51,523 nucleotides of DNA, taken from positions 1 through 51,523 of the IMG/VR virus record IMGVR_UViG_3300045135_002159. The stretch is one strand, 5' to 3'. The notes beneath the pieces are model-generated. The model was not told the origin of the DNA, made no database searches, and saw only the letters and a program-made list of their open reading frames with translations. Numbering within the stretch: the stretch's first letter is position 1; each line of letters begins with the position of its first letter. Origin of the DNA: a virus. The position numbers and the translations under genes are program-made. Of the stretch, positions 1 to 7,073 are shown in pieces.

Positions 1-926
1 ATGTTATAGTCGATATAGAGCTGGTGGTTTTCTTTGTACAAGTTACGGAGGTTACCGTATTCTTCATACGACAGCTTCTTCTCGCCAAGAACAACGTAGC
101 CGATATGATCCAGCTTATACGATTCCTGTGCACCATAGCTATAGCCGAACTTCTGGAACAGATCGTAGTAGTCCAGCTGGGCAACGCCGATAATGTCGTA
201 CATGTCCATGTTTTTATTCTTGAACTGTACCGAACGTTTCTCGATCATACCCCACGGTGACAGCGACTTAGCAGCTTTTTCATCGCCAAGACGTGCAATG
301 CGGTTAATGATGTACGGCATATCGAAGAATCGTACGTTCCAGCCAGTAATAGCATCTGGGTAGTCTTTTTTCCAGAACGTAAGAAACTTGACCAACAGTT
401 CCACTTCAGACTTACACTTGTGGTACTGGATATTCAAATGCTGTAGCGGTGACTTAGTAAAGTCCCAGTCGCCAAGTGCGAACACGTGGTAGACACTGGA
501 CCGACTGGTCTTAATAGTGATTGCCGTGATTGGGTGTGCAGCTTCTTCTGGGGTCGGGAAGCCATCCTCGGAGTGGACCTCGATATCGAGATTGGCTACG
601 TTCAGATGCGAACGATTGAACTTGATCTCGCCAGGAAACTTACTGGTAATGAACTGATGGATGTAGTTCGTATTACCCCAGAACTTAAAGCCGACCACGT
701 CTTCGTACTGCTGTATGAAGTCACGTGCATCAGCCATGCTATTGAACTGCACAGGTGCTACTGGCTCACCTTCCATCGACTTCCAGTCAGACTCGTGTGT
801 ACCATTGTTGCGTACGTATAGTGTTGGCTTAAATTTGTATTTTTGTAAAACGGGTGTGCCGTTGTCAGTATATCCACGGTACAGAATCTGATTACCGTAC
901 CGACCCACATTGGTATAAAAAGTCAT
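1..926 (-). CDS. 43: DNA polymerase (gp43-like), N-terminal part, cut by window edge
   Basis: Family B replicative DNA polymerase of the T4 type; 308 complete codons are visible and the gene runs off the left edge. The ATG at 926-924 follows a strong GGAGG at 931-935 with 4 nt spacing. The N-terminus (MTFYTNVGRYGNQILYRGY) resembles the T4 gp43 start. The 3'-5' exonuclease site is present: the Asp-Ile-Glu motif at residues 114-116 (T4 D112/E114) and a GWN...FFD motif ending at Asp202. The polymerase palm lies outside the window. It should act with gp44/62 and gp45 encoded just upstream. A sigma70-like promoter precedes it. Confidence 0.95.
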   Translation of the reverse strand, partial: MTFYTNVGRYGNQILYRGYTDNGTPVLQKYKFKPTLYVRNNGTHESDWKSMEGEPVAPVQFNSMADARDFIQQYEDVVGFKFWGNTNYIHQFITSKFPGEIKFNRSHLNVANLDIEVHSEDGFPTPEEAAHPITAITIKTSRSSVYHVFALGDWDFTKSPLQHLNIQYHKCKSEVELLVKFLTFWKKDYPDAITGWNVRFFDMPYIINRIARLGDEKAAKSLSPWGMIEKRSVQFKNKNMDMYDIIGVAQLDYYDLFQKFGYSYGAQESYKLDHIGYVVLGEKKLSYEEYGNLRNLYKENHQLYIDYN

Positions 927-947
927 AGTACCTCCATAATTACAAGC

Positions 948-976
948 ATTATATCACAGATGGAAGCTACTGTATA
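948..976 (-). promoter_or_regulatory. Sigma70-like promoter of gp43
   Basis: Minus-strand TATAAT (948-953) is preceded directly by TGA, giving an extended -10 (TGnTATAAT). The -35 candidate TATACA (971-976) lies 17 bp upstream and matches TTGACA at four of six positions. It overlaps the end of the neighbouring small gene, so gp43 can be transcribed alone. Confidence 0.6.
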
Positions 977-979
977 CCT

Positions 980-1207
980 TTATTTTTCAGTTTTTTCTTG
1001 GTGATATTTTCGCATGATGTTATGATTCTCAACAATCTCCATAAGATTGCTTTGTGCCTCGATCGCTGTTAGAAATTCATATCCATCTTCGACATGGTTA
1101 ATGATATTCCAGAACATCTCTTTGTCTAGCTTACGATCCATAGAATACTCAGCAACTGCTGCCATAATGTAATCGAATTCGCTTAAGTCTAAATTATCGT
1201 CTGACAT
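980..1207 (-). CDS. Small acidic protein of unknown function
   Basis: 75 residues, acidic at the N-terminus (MSDDNLDLSEFDY) and otherwise predicted mostly helical. I do not recognise the family. The start is well supported: GGAGGTATTTTTATG gives a perfect Shine-Dalgarno. A late-type promoter (AATAAATA, 1239-1246) lies just upstream, and an inverted repeat (AATACCTC/GAGGTATT) surrounds the leader and could fold over the ribosome binding site. It lies between gp43 and two other small genes. No membrane segment or catalytic motif is visible. Confidence 0.75.
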   Translation of the reverse strand: MSDDNLDLSEFDYIMAAVAEYSMDRKLDKEMFWNIINHVEDGYEFLTAIEAQSNLMEIVENHNIMRKYHQEKTEK

Positions 1208-1238
1208 AAAAATACCTCCATGCCGGGTGACACAGAGG

Positions 1239-1246
1239 TATTTATT
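1239..1246 (-). promoter_or_regulatory. Late-type promoter (AATAAATA)
   Basis: Matches the T4 late promoter TATAAATA at 7 of 8 positions, 32 nt before the start codon of the 75-residue gene. The transcript would begin within an inverted repeat that includes the ribosome binding site. Confidence 0.45.
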
Positions 1247-1252
1247 ATTAGA

Positions 1253-1486
1253 TTAGTCTTTGGTAGAAACGAAAGAATACATTTCTTTTGCTTTAGCCAT
1301 AAGATCTTCCATAGAATACATCTTATAAGCTTCTTTCAATTGATCTTCAACCTCTTCACGTGCTTTTTTACCTTCAGCAATCATGTTCTCTAGGAACTGA
1401 ATATTCATATGGTATTGCTGATCCATATACTCTTTTGCCAGGTTAAGCATTTCTGCACGGATTTCAAATGGATTCTTATTGCTCAT
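1253..1486 (-). CDS. Small coiled-coil protein, unknown function
   Basis: 77 residues, rich in Glu, Lys and Met with heptad-like spacing (AEGKKAREEVEDQLKEAY), so probably a helical coiled coil. No enzyme motif. It overlaps the end of the gene upstream by 11 nt, suggesting coupled translation. Short helical proteins of this kind are common beside gp43 in marine T4-like phages, but I cannot assign a role. Confidence 0.75.
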   Translation of the reverse strand: MSNKNPFEIRAEMLNLAKEYMDQQYHMNIQFLENMIAEGKKAREEVEDQLKEAYKMYSMEDLMAKAKEMYSFVSTKD

Positions 1487-1676
1487 CTTTTTTCACCTTT
1501 GTCATAGTATCAAATGTATGCTTTACTACGGTTTCTGTATTATCAATTAGCATATGAGCAAAAGCTGTCTGTGCCTTGATATAGTTATGTGCTGCGTCAG
1601 CCAGAGTTTGGTCCTGAATAGTTTTACGAACAAAGTCTGATTTTGCATTTTGGAAATAGTTTACTAACATCTTCAT
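1476..1676 (-). CDS. Small helical protein, unknown function
   Basis: 66 residues starting MKMLVNYFQNAKSDFV and ending in a charged tail (TKVKKDEQ). Predicted helical, with no recognised domain. Its 3' end overlaps the start of the coiled-coil gene by 11 nt, so the two are probably translated together. The upstream spacer (1677-1715) contains a weak AAGAGA ribosome site. Function unknown. Confidence 0.7.
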   Translation of the reverse strand: MKMLVNYFQNAKSDFVRKTIQDQTLADAAHNYIKAQTAFAHMLIDNTETVVKHTFDTMTKVKKDEQ

Positions 1677-1715
1677 TGTAGTTCTCTTGTGTGTTGTGTG
1701 TGGTTATAATAAAAA

Positions 1716-2348
1716 TTACGCTACTCGTACTGCACTTAAGTCTTTAGAGATAGTTGGGAAGGTGAACTCAGGTTCGTCATGCTTTTCTCTACGTGGACGG
1801 TTTTCGTCTTTCCAACCAACGCCCATCAAAAGCATTACTTCATCTTCAACGCCCAGAACCTCGGCAACGCCGACTGGGTTGAAGCATGTGCAGCAACCTG
1901 TGGAATATCCCATCATAGTAGCTGAAAGGTTCAAGTAACCCGCAGCGATACCCAGAGCTAACTGTCTCTGTCTAATCTGCTCTTCAGTCTCTTCACCGAG
2001 CTCTCTTGCTTTTATTGCATTCAGTTCTCTGGTTTTTTCGTCTCTCATTACCTGACTATCTTTTACAAAAGCTACTAGAACATTTGCCAGAACCTGCGAG
2101 TTCTTTTTGTTGATAGGAGGAGTACGACCGAGACCGAAACCATCTGTGTGGTTATAGATCTTTTCAATTACCTCTCGGTTGGTAATGATGTATGGTTTGT
2201 AGTATGCGTAATTCTGTTTAGAAGGACATTGCGTAACGGCTGTTTCCATTACCTGAAGGTCCCGCTCAGGGACTTCTTTGGTAAGGTCCCAATTCCTTTG
2301 GCAGTGCTGACTCTTATGCACGGCCTTCTCAATCATGCTGTGAAACAT
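1716..2348 (-). CDS. Nitroreductase-family flavoprotein
   Basis: 210 residues resembling the nitroreductase/oxidoreductase fold, which binds FMN as a dimer and reduces substrates with NAD(P)H. Visible landmarks are the N-terminal helix with HKSQHCQRNWDL, the segment MET..TQCPSKQN (around residues 34-46) and the C-terminal helix LALGIAAGYLNLSATMMGYSTG followed by CCTCF. The true substrate cannot be read from sequence. It has its own late-type promoter at 2380-2387 and is a single-gene unit, followed by the small helical genes. Nitroreductase-like genes occur in other marine myoviruses as auxiliary metabolic genes; a role in redox or nucleotide metabolism is inference. Confidence 0.75.
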   Translation of the reverse strand: MFHSMIEKAVHKSQHCQRNWDLTKEVPERDLQVMETAVTQCPSKQNYAYYKPYIITNREVIEKIYNHTDGFGLGRTPPINKKNSQVLANVLVAFVKDSQVMRDEKTRELNAIKARELGEETEEQIRQRQLALGIAAGYLNLSATMMGYSTGCCTCFNPVGVAEVLGVEDEVMLLMGVGWKDENRPRREKHDEPEFTFPTISKDLSAVRVA

Positions 2349-2379
2349 AACGTGTTTCCCTTCTATAGCTTTATTAAGC

Positions 2380-2387
2380 TATTTATA
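2380..2387 (-). promoter_or_regulatory. Late promoter (TATAAATA) of nitroreductase gene
   Basis: Exact TATAAATA on the minus strand, 31 nt upstream of the nitroreductase ATG and directly after a terminator hairpin, so it defines a new transcription unit. Confidence 0.7.
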
Positions 2388-2399
2388 ATAAAAATAGTT

Positions 2400-2423
2400 A
2401 GACAGGCGGTTTCCCGCCTGTCT
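2400..2423 (-). terminator. Rho-independent terminator hairpin
   Basis: A perfect 10-bp stem (AGACAGGCGG/CCGCCTGTCT) with a 4-nt loop reading GAAA on the minus strand. On the minus strand it is followed by AACTATTTTT; on the plus strand by a run of eight T. It sits after the 61-residue gene and before the late promoter of the nitroreductase gene, and is probably bidirectional. Confidence 0.85.
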
Positions 2424-2433
2424 TTTTTTTCAC

Positions 2434-2619
2434 TTATAGACTTCTTGCTAGTCTGTAGCACTTGTCTGCTTCAGCTTGGTATCCTGCTCTTGAAAGTTCT
2501 CCTGCAGCTCTAAGATATCCGATCTTATGGAAAGAGCGACTGATCTTAGCAGCAAAAGAATTACCAAAATCACCGATACCATGAGTAAAATAAAGAATAG
2601 CTGCACTCATTATACCCAC
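2434..2619 (-). CDS. Small protein next to DUF1127 gene, unknown function
   Basis: 61 residues: a hydrophobic N-terminus (MGIMSAAILYFTHGIG), then a basic helical part ending ELSRAGYQAEADKCYRLARSL. The tail resembles short proteobacterial host proteins that pair with DUF1127 proteins, but the resemblance is weak. It overlaps the DUF1127 gene by 10 nt and is followed by a strong terminator, so it is the last gene of an hsp20-DUF1127 operon. Confidence 0.65.
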   Translation of the reverse strand: MGIMSAAILYFTHGIGDFGNSFAAKISRSFHKIGYLRAAGELSRAGYQAEADKCYRLARSL

Positions 2620-2837
2620 CCATCCAGGTTAGGGTTTCTGTGTGCAATAGCATAGATCTCACCACGGTTAATACCAATATCATTTAACTCTTTGTCAGTT
2701 AATTGACTTAACTCTTTAATAGTTTGGCGTGCGATTGCATTATGCTGGTGCATTTCTTTATATTTTTTAATTAAGCTAAACAGACCTTTAATTGGACTCT
2801 GTAAGTAATGTGCGATTGTCAGTGTTAAGTGTGTCAT
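2610..2837 (-). CDS. DUF1127 (YjiS-like) domain protein
   Basis: 75 residues. The C-terminal half carries the DUF1127 signature: TIKELSQLTDKELNDIGINRGEI (about residues 38-60), matching the family pattern L..L.D.EL.DIG..R..I. DUF1127 proteins are small, often RNA-associated proteins of proteobacteria, involved in phosphate or metabolic control in Agrobacterium and Rhodobacter relatives. The start is supported by GAGG 9 nt upstream. The gene overlaps the end of hsp20 by 50 nt. It suggests acquisition from a proteobacterial host; its role in the phage is unknown. Confidence 0.75.
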   Translation of the reverse strand: MTHLTLTIAHYLQSPIKGLFSLIKKYKEMHQHNAIARQTIKELSQLTDKELNDIGINRGEIYAIAHRNPNLDGWV

Positions 2838-3261
2838 TTGTGTTATCCTCGTAATGACCGATTTCGATTCTACGAGGACGCAGTTCTTCGGGGACTACGT
2901 ACTTCAGTTCGACTGACAGTATACCGTCCTTAAGATCCGCTCCGTTTACGTGTACGTGTTCAGACAGTCTAAAGGTGCGTTTGAACTTCTTCGTGGAAAT
3001 GCCACGGTGAATAAATTCGCGACCTCTGCTAACATGTTCGCCAGTCACGGTCAAAGTACGATCTTTGACCTCGATTGTAAGTTCATCTTTAGTAAAGCCA
3101 GCAACGGCCAATTCGATTAGATAATCGGTATCGCCAGTCTTTAAAATATTATGTGGGGGGTAATTGTCCTGGCTATGCTTTGCAACATAATCCAGTTCGT
3201 TTAACAGATGGTCGAAACCAACAAAAGATGAACGCGGGAATAGTGTTTTTACGCCTGTCAT
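2788..3261 (-). CDS. hsp20: Small heat shock protein Hsp20
   Basis: 157 residues with an alpha-crystallin domain over about residues 40-130: the core runs through the conserved ELAVAGFTKDELTIEV and ends with LKDGILSVELKYVVPE, and the C-terminal RPRRIEIG is the usual IxI-type tail. This chaperone holds unfolded proteins for refolding. An Hsp20 gene is a recurrent member of marine T4-like genomes, probably assisting assembly or host stress. The gene follows GGAG 6-7 nt before ATG, has a late-type promoter (3318-3325), and heads the operon with the DUF1127 gene. Confidence 0.93.
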   Translation of the reverse strand: MTGVKTLFPRSSFVGFDHLLNELDYVAKHSQDNYPPHNILKTGDTDYLIELAVAGFTKDELTIEVKDRTLTVTGEHVSRGREFIHRGISTKKFKRTFRLSEHVHVNGADLKDGILSVELKYVVPEELRPRRIEIGHYEDNTNDTLNTDNRTLLTESN

Positions 3262-3317
3262 ATTTTTCTCCTTTATACAAGCAAGAATGTTGTGGACCCG
3301 TTTCCGGCATCCGGTTG

Positions 3318-3325
3318 TATTTATC
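3318..3325 (-). promoter_or_regulatory. Late-type promoter (GATAAATA) of hsp20
   Basis: Seven of eight matches to TATAAATA, 57 nt upstream of the hsp20 ATG and directly after the regA terminator. An 18-bp palindrome (TTTATCTTTAAAGATAAA) overlaps it. Confidence 0.5.
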
Positions 3326-3334
3326 TTTAAAGAT

Positions 3335-3373
3335 AAAAAAGCAGCTATTCAATTACGGAATACCTGCTTTTTA
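3335..3373 (-). terminator. Terminator after regA
   Basis: A long hairpin: GCAG and flanking A run plus TATTC pair with GAATA and CTGC plus a T run, with one G-G mismatch and a 7-nt loop. On the minus strand the 3' arm reads CTGCTTTTTTATCTTT, giving the uridine tract. It separates the regA operon from hsp20. Confidence 0.8.
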
Positions 3374-3387
3374 TCTTTTAGGATAAA

Positions 3388-3798
3388 TTATTTGTTACCA
3401 ATATTATACTTGGGACACAGTTCCCATTCATTCTTTTCTTTGAATGGGATGATCTTAATTTGACGTAGAGGAGCACAATCTAATCCACCGCCGGCTGCAA
3501 GCTTAATCAAGCCCCAGTCGGATAGCAGGGTAGCAATTGTGTTTCTACGCTGTACATCATTCATCTCAAGGTTAGACTTCTTGCCGTCAAGCAAGAACAG
3601 TTCCTTAAAGTGAACGATAAAGTATCTGCCTTGTTTATGCAGAATATGGCAAGACTGGAATAGCTTTTTATCTTTCCGTGATGCAACACCGATACGGGTC
3701 AGGGTCTCACGTACTTTTAAGAAATCATCTGGCTCGTCTAAAATAACTTCGAGCATGTCTTGTGGTGTCCAGTGGACATTATTATTTTCTTCTACCAC
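3388..3798 (-). CDS. regA: RegA translational repressor
   Basis: 136 residues, closely resembling T4 RegA, an RNA-binding protein that represses translation of early phage mRNAs at their start sites. The conserved stretch LTRIGVASRKDKKLFQSCHI aligns with T4 MGIANNKDKVLYQSCHI, followed by the GRYFIVHFKELF block and the ending KNEWELCPKYNIGN. It follows gp62 with a 17-nt overlap, the T4 gene order, and is closed by a terminator. Confidence 0.95.
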   Translation of the reverse strand: MVEENNNVHWTPQDMLEVILDEPDDFLKVRETLTRIGVASRKDKKLFQSCHILHKQGRYFIVHFKELFLLDGKKSNLEMNDVQRRNTIATLLSDWGLIKLAAGGGLDCAPLRQIKIIPFKEKNEWELCPKYNIGNK

Positions 3799-4162
3799 CT
3801 TTGTATACCTTCTCTCTCAAATTCATAATCTGGTCGGACGAGAGGAGTGGTAGTACTTGTCTGGCCTTTTCATTGCTATAGCCATAATATTCTTTTACCA
3901 CTTCCACGTCGGATACCAGCTCAGGTTTATCCCATTTGGAGAAGCGTTTACGCTTCCTGATGATATTTATAAGAAAATGAAATTGTAGCTTTTTGTCAAG
4001 GTGGTGGTGTTTATTCATCTCGTTCGCTGCCAAGATGGTGTCATTAAAGTATGACAGCGAACGATTAATAGTGTACGGGACGTAGGCCTTTTCAGCCAAA
4101 TCGTCAATCATAATGTCTTTTTTGCCGGTGTTAATGGCGTTCACATACTCAAAGGGGTTCAT
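3782..4162 (-). CDS. 62: Clamp loader small subunit gp62
   Basis: 126 residues, shorter than T4 gp62 (187). Start MNPFEYVNAINTGKKDIM resembles the T4 family, as do KKLQFHFLINIIRKRKRFSKW and the C-terminal region ending in KGGRRK. With gp44 it forms the 4:1 clamp loader that places gp45 on DNA. It overlaps glutaredoxin by an ATGA junction and regA by 17 nt. A TATAAATA octamer at 3964-3971 inside the gene could drive regA but may be chance. Confidence 0.85.
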   Translation of the reverse strand: MNPFEYVNAINTGKKDIMIDDLAEKAYVPYTINRSLSYFNDTILAANEMNKHHHLDKKLQFHFLINIIRKRKRFSKWDKPELVSDVEVVKEYYGYSNEKARQVLPLLSSDQIMNLREKVYKGGRRK

Positions 4163-4431
4163 TCAATTCCACTATCCAAATTAGGCCAGACTACGCGCTC
4201 AATTCTATCACCAAGCTTCTCTTTTGTTAACTCGGTAGATTGTCCCTGTTGCACATCAACATCATTGTAATAAAGTTGAGGTACAGTCTTATGACCACGT
4301 TGTGTCATAAAATCCATTGCGCTAGGATCTTGATCTACGTGAATAGTAACGTAATCATAACCCCACTCATCCAGTTTCTTCTTCAGCTGCTTGCAGTAGA
4401 AGCACTTATCTTTACTATACAGTTTTAGCAT
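4159..4431 (-). CDS. nrdC: Glutaredoxin
   Basis: 90 residues with the thioredoxin-fold active site Cys10-Phe-Tyr-Cys13 after an N-terminal strand (MLKLYSKDKCFYC), and the cis-proline motif GHKTVPQLYY at about residues 46-55. It is a dithiol reductase, most likely an electron donor for ribonucleotide reductase, as T4 NrdC is. No reductase gene lies in this window. Its position between dexA and gp62 within the clamp loader operon is distinctive. The ATGA overlap with gp62 indicates coupling. The symbol is by analogy with T4 nrdC. Confidence 0.9.
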   Translation of the reverse strand: MLKLYSKDKCFYCKQLKKKLDEWGYDYVTIHVDQDPSAMDFMTQRGHKTVPQLYYNDVDVQQGQSTELTKEKLGDRIERVVWPNLDSGIE

Positions 4432-4441
4432 ATCACACCTC

Positions 4442-5050
4442 CTAGAAAGCCGTAACGGCTTGAACTAATGCTTGCATACGCATCACATCCATTGCAATGT
4501 CATGGGTAGGATCGTGCTTAACAAACTTATCCTCGAGACCTTCGGGAATAAAGCTTGAGTTCAGATCTACGCCATAAGACAAACCTTCGATATAACTAAT
4601 CGTATCACGGACACTCCACCAATCGTATGGCTCAGGATTGCCAGTGGCTTTCATAAGAGAAGTCATAAAGATCGGATCAAACGTATTACGCCTAGTATAT
4701 ACCTTATTTAGGTTGACGGGCTTGTTTACAATAAAGAATCCGTACAGATCTGCAATAGACTTATCCTCTGGACTAGGTGCTAGCTTTTTCTGTGCTTCCT
4801 TATTCTGCTGGCTCCACCATTCGAGTGTAGCCTTTTCAATCTTACGATTATAGTTCTTAACCTGATCTTCGACGTCGAACTTCATATAGTGTGTCTTATC
4901 CAAGATCTCTTGATAGGTATATGGGTTGTCAGCAAAACGCTGTGGATCATAGCTTGCCATAGCAAAGGAAACGACAACGCCATCTACTGGGTTCTGCGAC
5001 ATAGTTTCGAAGTCGTAAATGACACATGTGTCGATTCCACGAAAACTCAT
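4442..5050 (-). CDS. dexA: Exonuclease DexA-like (DEDD superfamily)
   Basis: 202 residues, near the T4 DexA size (227). The first catalytic motif is Asp13-Phe-Glu15 in VIYDFETMSQN; the last motif is near the C-terminus in HDPTHDIAMDV. WWSQQN (about 79-84) is also typical of the family. It is a 3'-5' exonuclease, probably acting in host DNA breakdown or RNA processing. The start ATG overlaps the stop of the tiny ORF upstream (ATGA). Confidence 0.85.
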   Translation of the reverse strand: MSFRGIDTCVIYDFETMSQNPVDGVVVSFAMASYDPQRFADNPYTYQEILDKTHYMKFDVEDQVKNYNRKIEKATLEWWSQQNKEAQKKLAPSPEDKSIADLYGFFIVNKPVNLNKVYTRRNTFDPIFMTSLMKATGNPEPYDWWSVRDTISYIEGLSYGVDLNSSFIPEGLEDKFVKHDPTHDIAMDVMRMQALVQAVTAF

Positions 5051-5148
5051 TGAATAACTCCTACAATTGCGGAATGCAAAGCTCGGAACAGCTGTGCATC
5101 ATTATAAATTAAAAGCCAAAGTACGATTAGTGCTAACATCCACTTCAT
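5047..5148 (-). CDS. 33-residue single-span membrane peptide
   Basis: A small ORF that exactly fills the gap between gp44 and dexA. The ATG (5148-5146) overlaps the gp44 stop as ATGA, and its own TGA (5049-5047) overlaps the dexA ATG as ATGA. The peptide begins MKWMLALIVLWLLIYND, a strong single transmembrane segment, followed by a short amphipathic tail ending GVIQ. The double start/stop coupling makes it very likely translated. Function unknown; a small membrane-acting phage peptide is one option. Confidence 0.75.
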   Translation of the reverse strand: MKWMLALIVLWLLIYNDAQLFRALHSAIVGVIQ

Positions 5149-6083
5149 TGAATCTGTACCTCCGACATAATCTCTGTCATGCAAGCCACAAGGTTTAGTT
5201 CGTGGTCTGCTACAAATGCTGCTTTATATTGGTAGTCAGCCAGAATAAGAACTAGCTGAGGAATAGACTGTGGCTGAACCTTTGTGTACATCTGATCGTA
5301 GACGCCACGAATAATTGCTGCGGTGTCCACATCCATATGATTCACCACCCACTTACGCATGTTCTTAAAGTCTTTGGATTTCAGGTAGGCGAAGAGATCG
5401 TCAAACCCAAGATCAGCATCAGTAGTATTACTGCTATTAATCCCAGCGCCACTGCTGCCCCAACGTTGTCCCTCATTTAGCACCCTCCGCCAGTCTGGAG
5501 CGTACTTCATGATCAGATCAGCAACAGCTTTCTTCTGATACGGTACGCCTTCTTGATCCAGTATATATGTGAATCTGGCAAAGAATTGTCCGGCAAGATC
5601 TGCTAAATCTTGCTTTGTGGTGTTAAATTCATAGACACCGCACCGACTATGTAACGGTTCGATGATACGGTTCTTAAAGTTACAAGTGAGGATAAAGCGA
5701 CAGTTATCAGAGAACTGTTCGATAAAACCACGGAGCGCAGGTTGGGTCGATTGTGGATTGAGGTAGTCTGCTTCGTCTAGGATAACTACTTTGTAGCCGC
5801 CAGAGAAAGAGACCGTCGAGGCAAACTGCTTGATCTTGCCACGGAGAGTATCAATATTACCCTCTTCTGAGCCGTTGATTACAATGTAATCGAGACCCAG
5901 CTCATTACACAAAGCCTTTGCTACCGTGGTCTTACCAAGGCCGGCAGTACCAGTGAACAACATATTCTGTAGTTCACCAGTGTCTACCATCTTCTGAAAC
6001 ACATCTTTTAGCCGATCTGGCAGAATAGTTTCAGCAACTGTTTTAGGGCGATATTTTTCTACCCAAAGAAAGTCTTTCGACAT
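5145..6083 (-). CDS. 44: Clamp loader ATPase gp44
   Basis: 312 residues (T4: 319), AAA+ ATPase of the clamp loader. Walker A GTAGLGKT at 45-52, Walker B ILDEADYL with DEAD at 103-106, and the arginine-finger SRC motif at 146-148. It hydrolyses ATP to open and load the gp45 clamp with gp62. An E..RP start region (WVEKYRPKTVAE) is typical. A clear sigma70-like promoter lies upstream. Confidence 0.97.
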   Translation of the reverse strand: MSKDFLWVEKYRPKTVAETILPDRLKDVFQKMVDTGELQNMLFTGTAGLGKTTVAKALCNELGLDYIVINGSEEGNIDTLRGKIKQFASTVSFSGGYKVVILDEADYLNPQSTQPALRGFIEQFSDNCRFILTCNFKNRIIEPLHSRCGVYEFNTTKQDLADLAGQFFARFTYILDQEGVPYQKKAVADLIMKYAPDWRRVLNEGQRWGSSGAGINSSNTTDADLGFDDLFAYLKSKDFKNMRKWVVNHMDVDTAAIIRGVYDQMYTKVQPQSIPQLVLILADYQYKAAFVADHELNLVACMTEIMSEVQIQ

Positions 6084-6109
6084 AGTAACTCCGATTCAAT
6101 TGAGATTTC

Positions 6110-6138
6110 ATTATATAATATTTGGAGTTAGATGTAAA
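6110..6138 (-). promoter_or_regulatory. Sigma70-like promoter of gp44
   Basis: TTTACA (6133-6138), 17-bp spacer, TATAAT (6110-6115) on the minus strand, 26 nt upstream of the gp44 start and outside the preceding gene. One of the best matches in the window to a host vegetative promoter. Confidence 0.8.
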
Positions 6139-6141
6139 CAA

Positions 6142-6327
6142 TTATTCTTCAGCTTCGTCCAATGATGCTTGTTCACATGCTGCTACCAGTTGCACACACT
6201 GGTCACGAAGCTGACCGATAGTGGTCAGTTCTTCACCGCGGAATCCACCGCGTTGTACGATAGTGTCAATGACTGCAATAGTGCTACGTGCGACACGGTT
6301 CGAGATATCTGTAATTTGGTTGCTCAT
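6142..6327 (-). CDS. Small protein between gp45 and gp44, unknown function
   Basis: 61 residues, MSNQITDISNRVARSTIAVI..., ending in an acidic tail. An upstream GTG-type extension exists, but the ATG at 6327 with GGAG about 5 nt before it and a start right after the gp45 stop is the likely start. Predicted helical; contains CVQLVAACEQAS. It lies between sliding clamp and clamp loader, a place where marine T4-like phages often carry a short uncharacterised gene. No known domain recognised. Confidence 0.8.
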   Translation of the reverse strand: MSNQITDISNRVARSTIAVIDTIVQRGGFRGEELTTIGQLRDQCVQLVAACEQASLDEAEE

Positions 6328-6328
6328 A

Positions 6329-7018
6329 TTAAGCTCCGTAAGTTGATGTTTTTTCAAGTGCAATCCAATAGTCCACATTCTTATCCGTGTGTGTGAACCG
6401 GGACATGAGTTTCGAAGACAGACCAACGTTATAGTCGCCGGGCAAGATCTTCAGGTTCTGGATGTTCAGAATGAAGTTAAAGTCTTCACTCTCATATGTA
6501 CCCGCCAATTCAATAGTGAATGTATTCGACGTGGTATTCTCTGGATCGAATACAGTCAGTGCAATCGATCCACTCGATGCCGTAACTGACACCGAGGTAT
6601 GTCCAAGAGCAGATGCTGCACGTTTAATCTTGTTCAGTGTGTCTTGGTCAAGGGTAAAGCTTACCTCGAAGTCATTCATCGCAGTCGCTTTTTCAAGCAT
6701 GGATGGATTCGGTGCAGTAAGCATATCTGTATCAGTAAAGAAGTACTTGATCTTGGAACGACCAGTAGCATCGCCAACAACAGCATATTTCTCTTCGATC
6801 TTAATCTGTGGCTCGTCTACCAACGACAGAACATCCAGGAACTCGTTTAGATCATAGATGCCGAAGTCAGATGGGAACTCCATGTCAATTGTAGCAGTCG
6901 ACAGGATGTTACGTGCCTCAGAGATCGTAGATACAACATTGCCTGTGTGGATTACGATGTTACTGTTGATACCAGAGTAGTTCTTCAGTACTTGTGTGGT
7001 ATATTCTGTAAGTTTCAT
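6329..7018 (-). CDS. 45: Sliding clamp gp45
   Basis: 229 residues (T4: 228), the trimeric DNA polymerase processivity clamp, which also activates late transcription together with gp55 and gp33. The start MKLTEYTTQVLKNYSGINSN and the segment SDFGIYDLNEFLDVLSL resemble T4 gp45 (GIYDLNGFL). A sigma70-like promoter lies just upstream. No other paralog is seen in the window. Confidence 0.95.
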   Translation of the reverse strand: MKLTEYTTQVLKNYSGINSNIVIHTGNVVSTISEARNILSTATIDMEFPSDFGIYDLNEFLDVLSLVDEPQIKIEEKYAVVGDATGRSKIKYFFTDTDMLTAPNPSMLEKATAMNDFEVSFTLDQDTLNKIKRAASALGHTSVSVTASSGSIALTVFDPENTTSNTFTIELAGTYESEDFNFILNIQNLKILPGDYNVGLSSKLMSRFTHTDKNVDYWIALEKTSTYGA

Positions 7019-7044
7019 AGCTCATCCTTTTTCATGATAAAAGC

Positions 7045-7073
7045 ATTATATAACAGATCAGGCAGCTTGTACA
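7045..7073 (-). promoter_or_regulatory. Sigma70-like promoter of gp45
   Basis: TATAAT (7045-7050) with TGTACA at 7068-7073, a 17-bp spacer, on the minus strand, overlapping the 3' end of gp46. The sequence just after the -10 (TATAATGCTTTTA) resembles the corresponding region of the gp43 promoter. Confidence 0.6.

Noticed and set aside
3964-3971. TATAAATA inside gp62 as a promoter for regA
   Set aside because: Inside a coding sequence and far (166 nt) from regA; chance match cannot be excluded, so not listed as its own feature.
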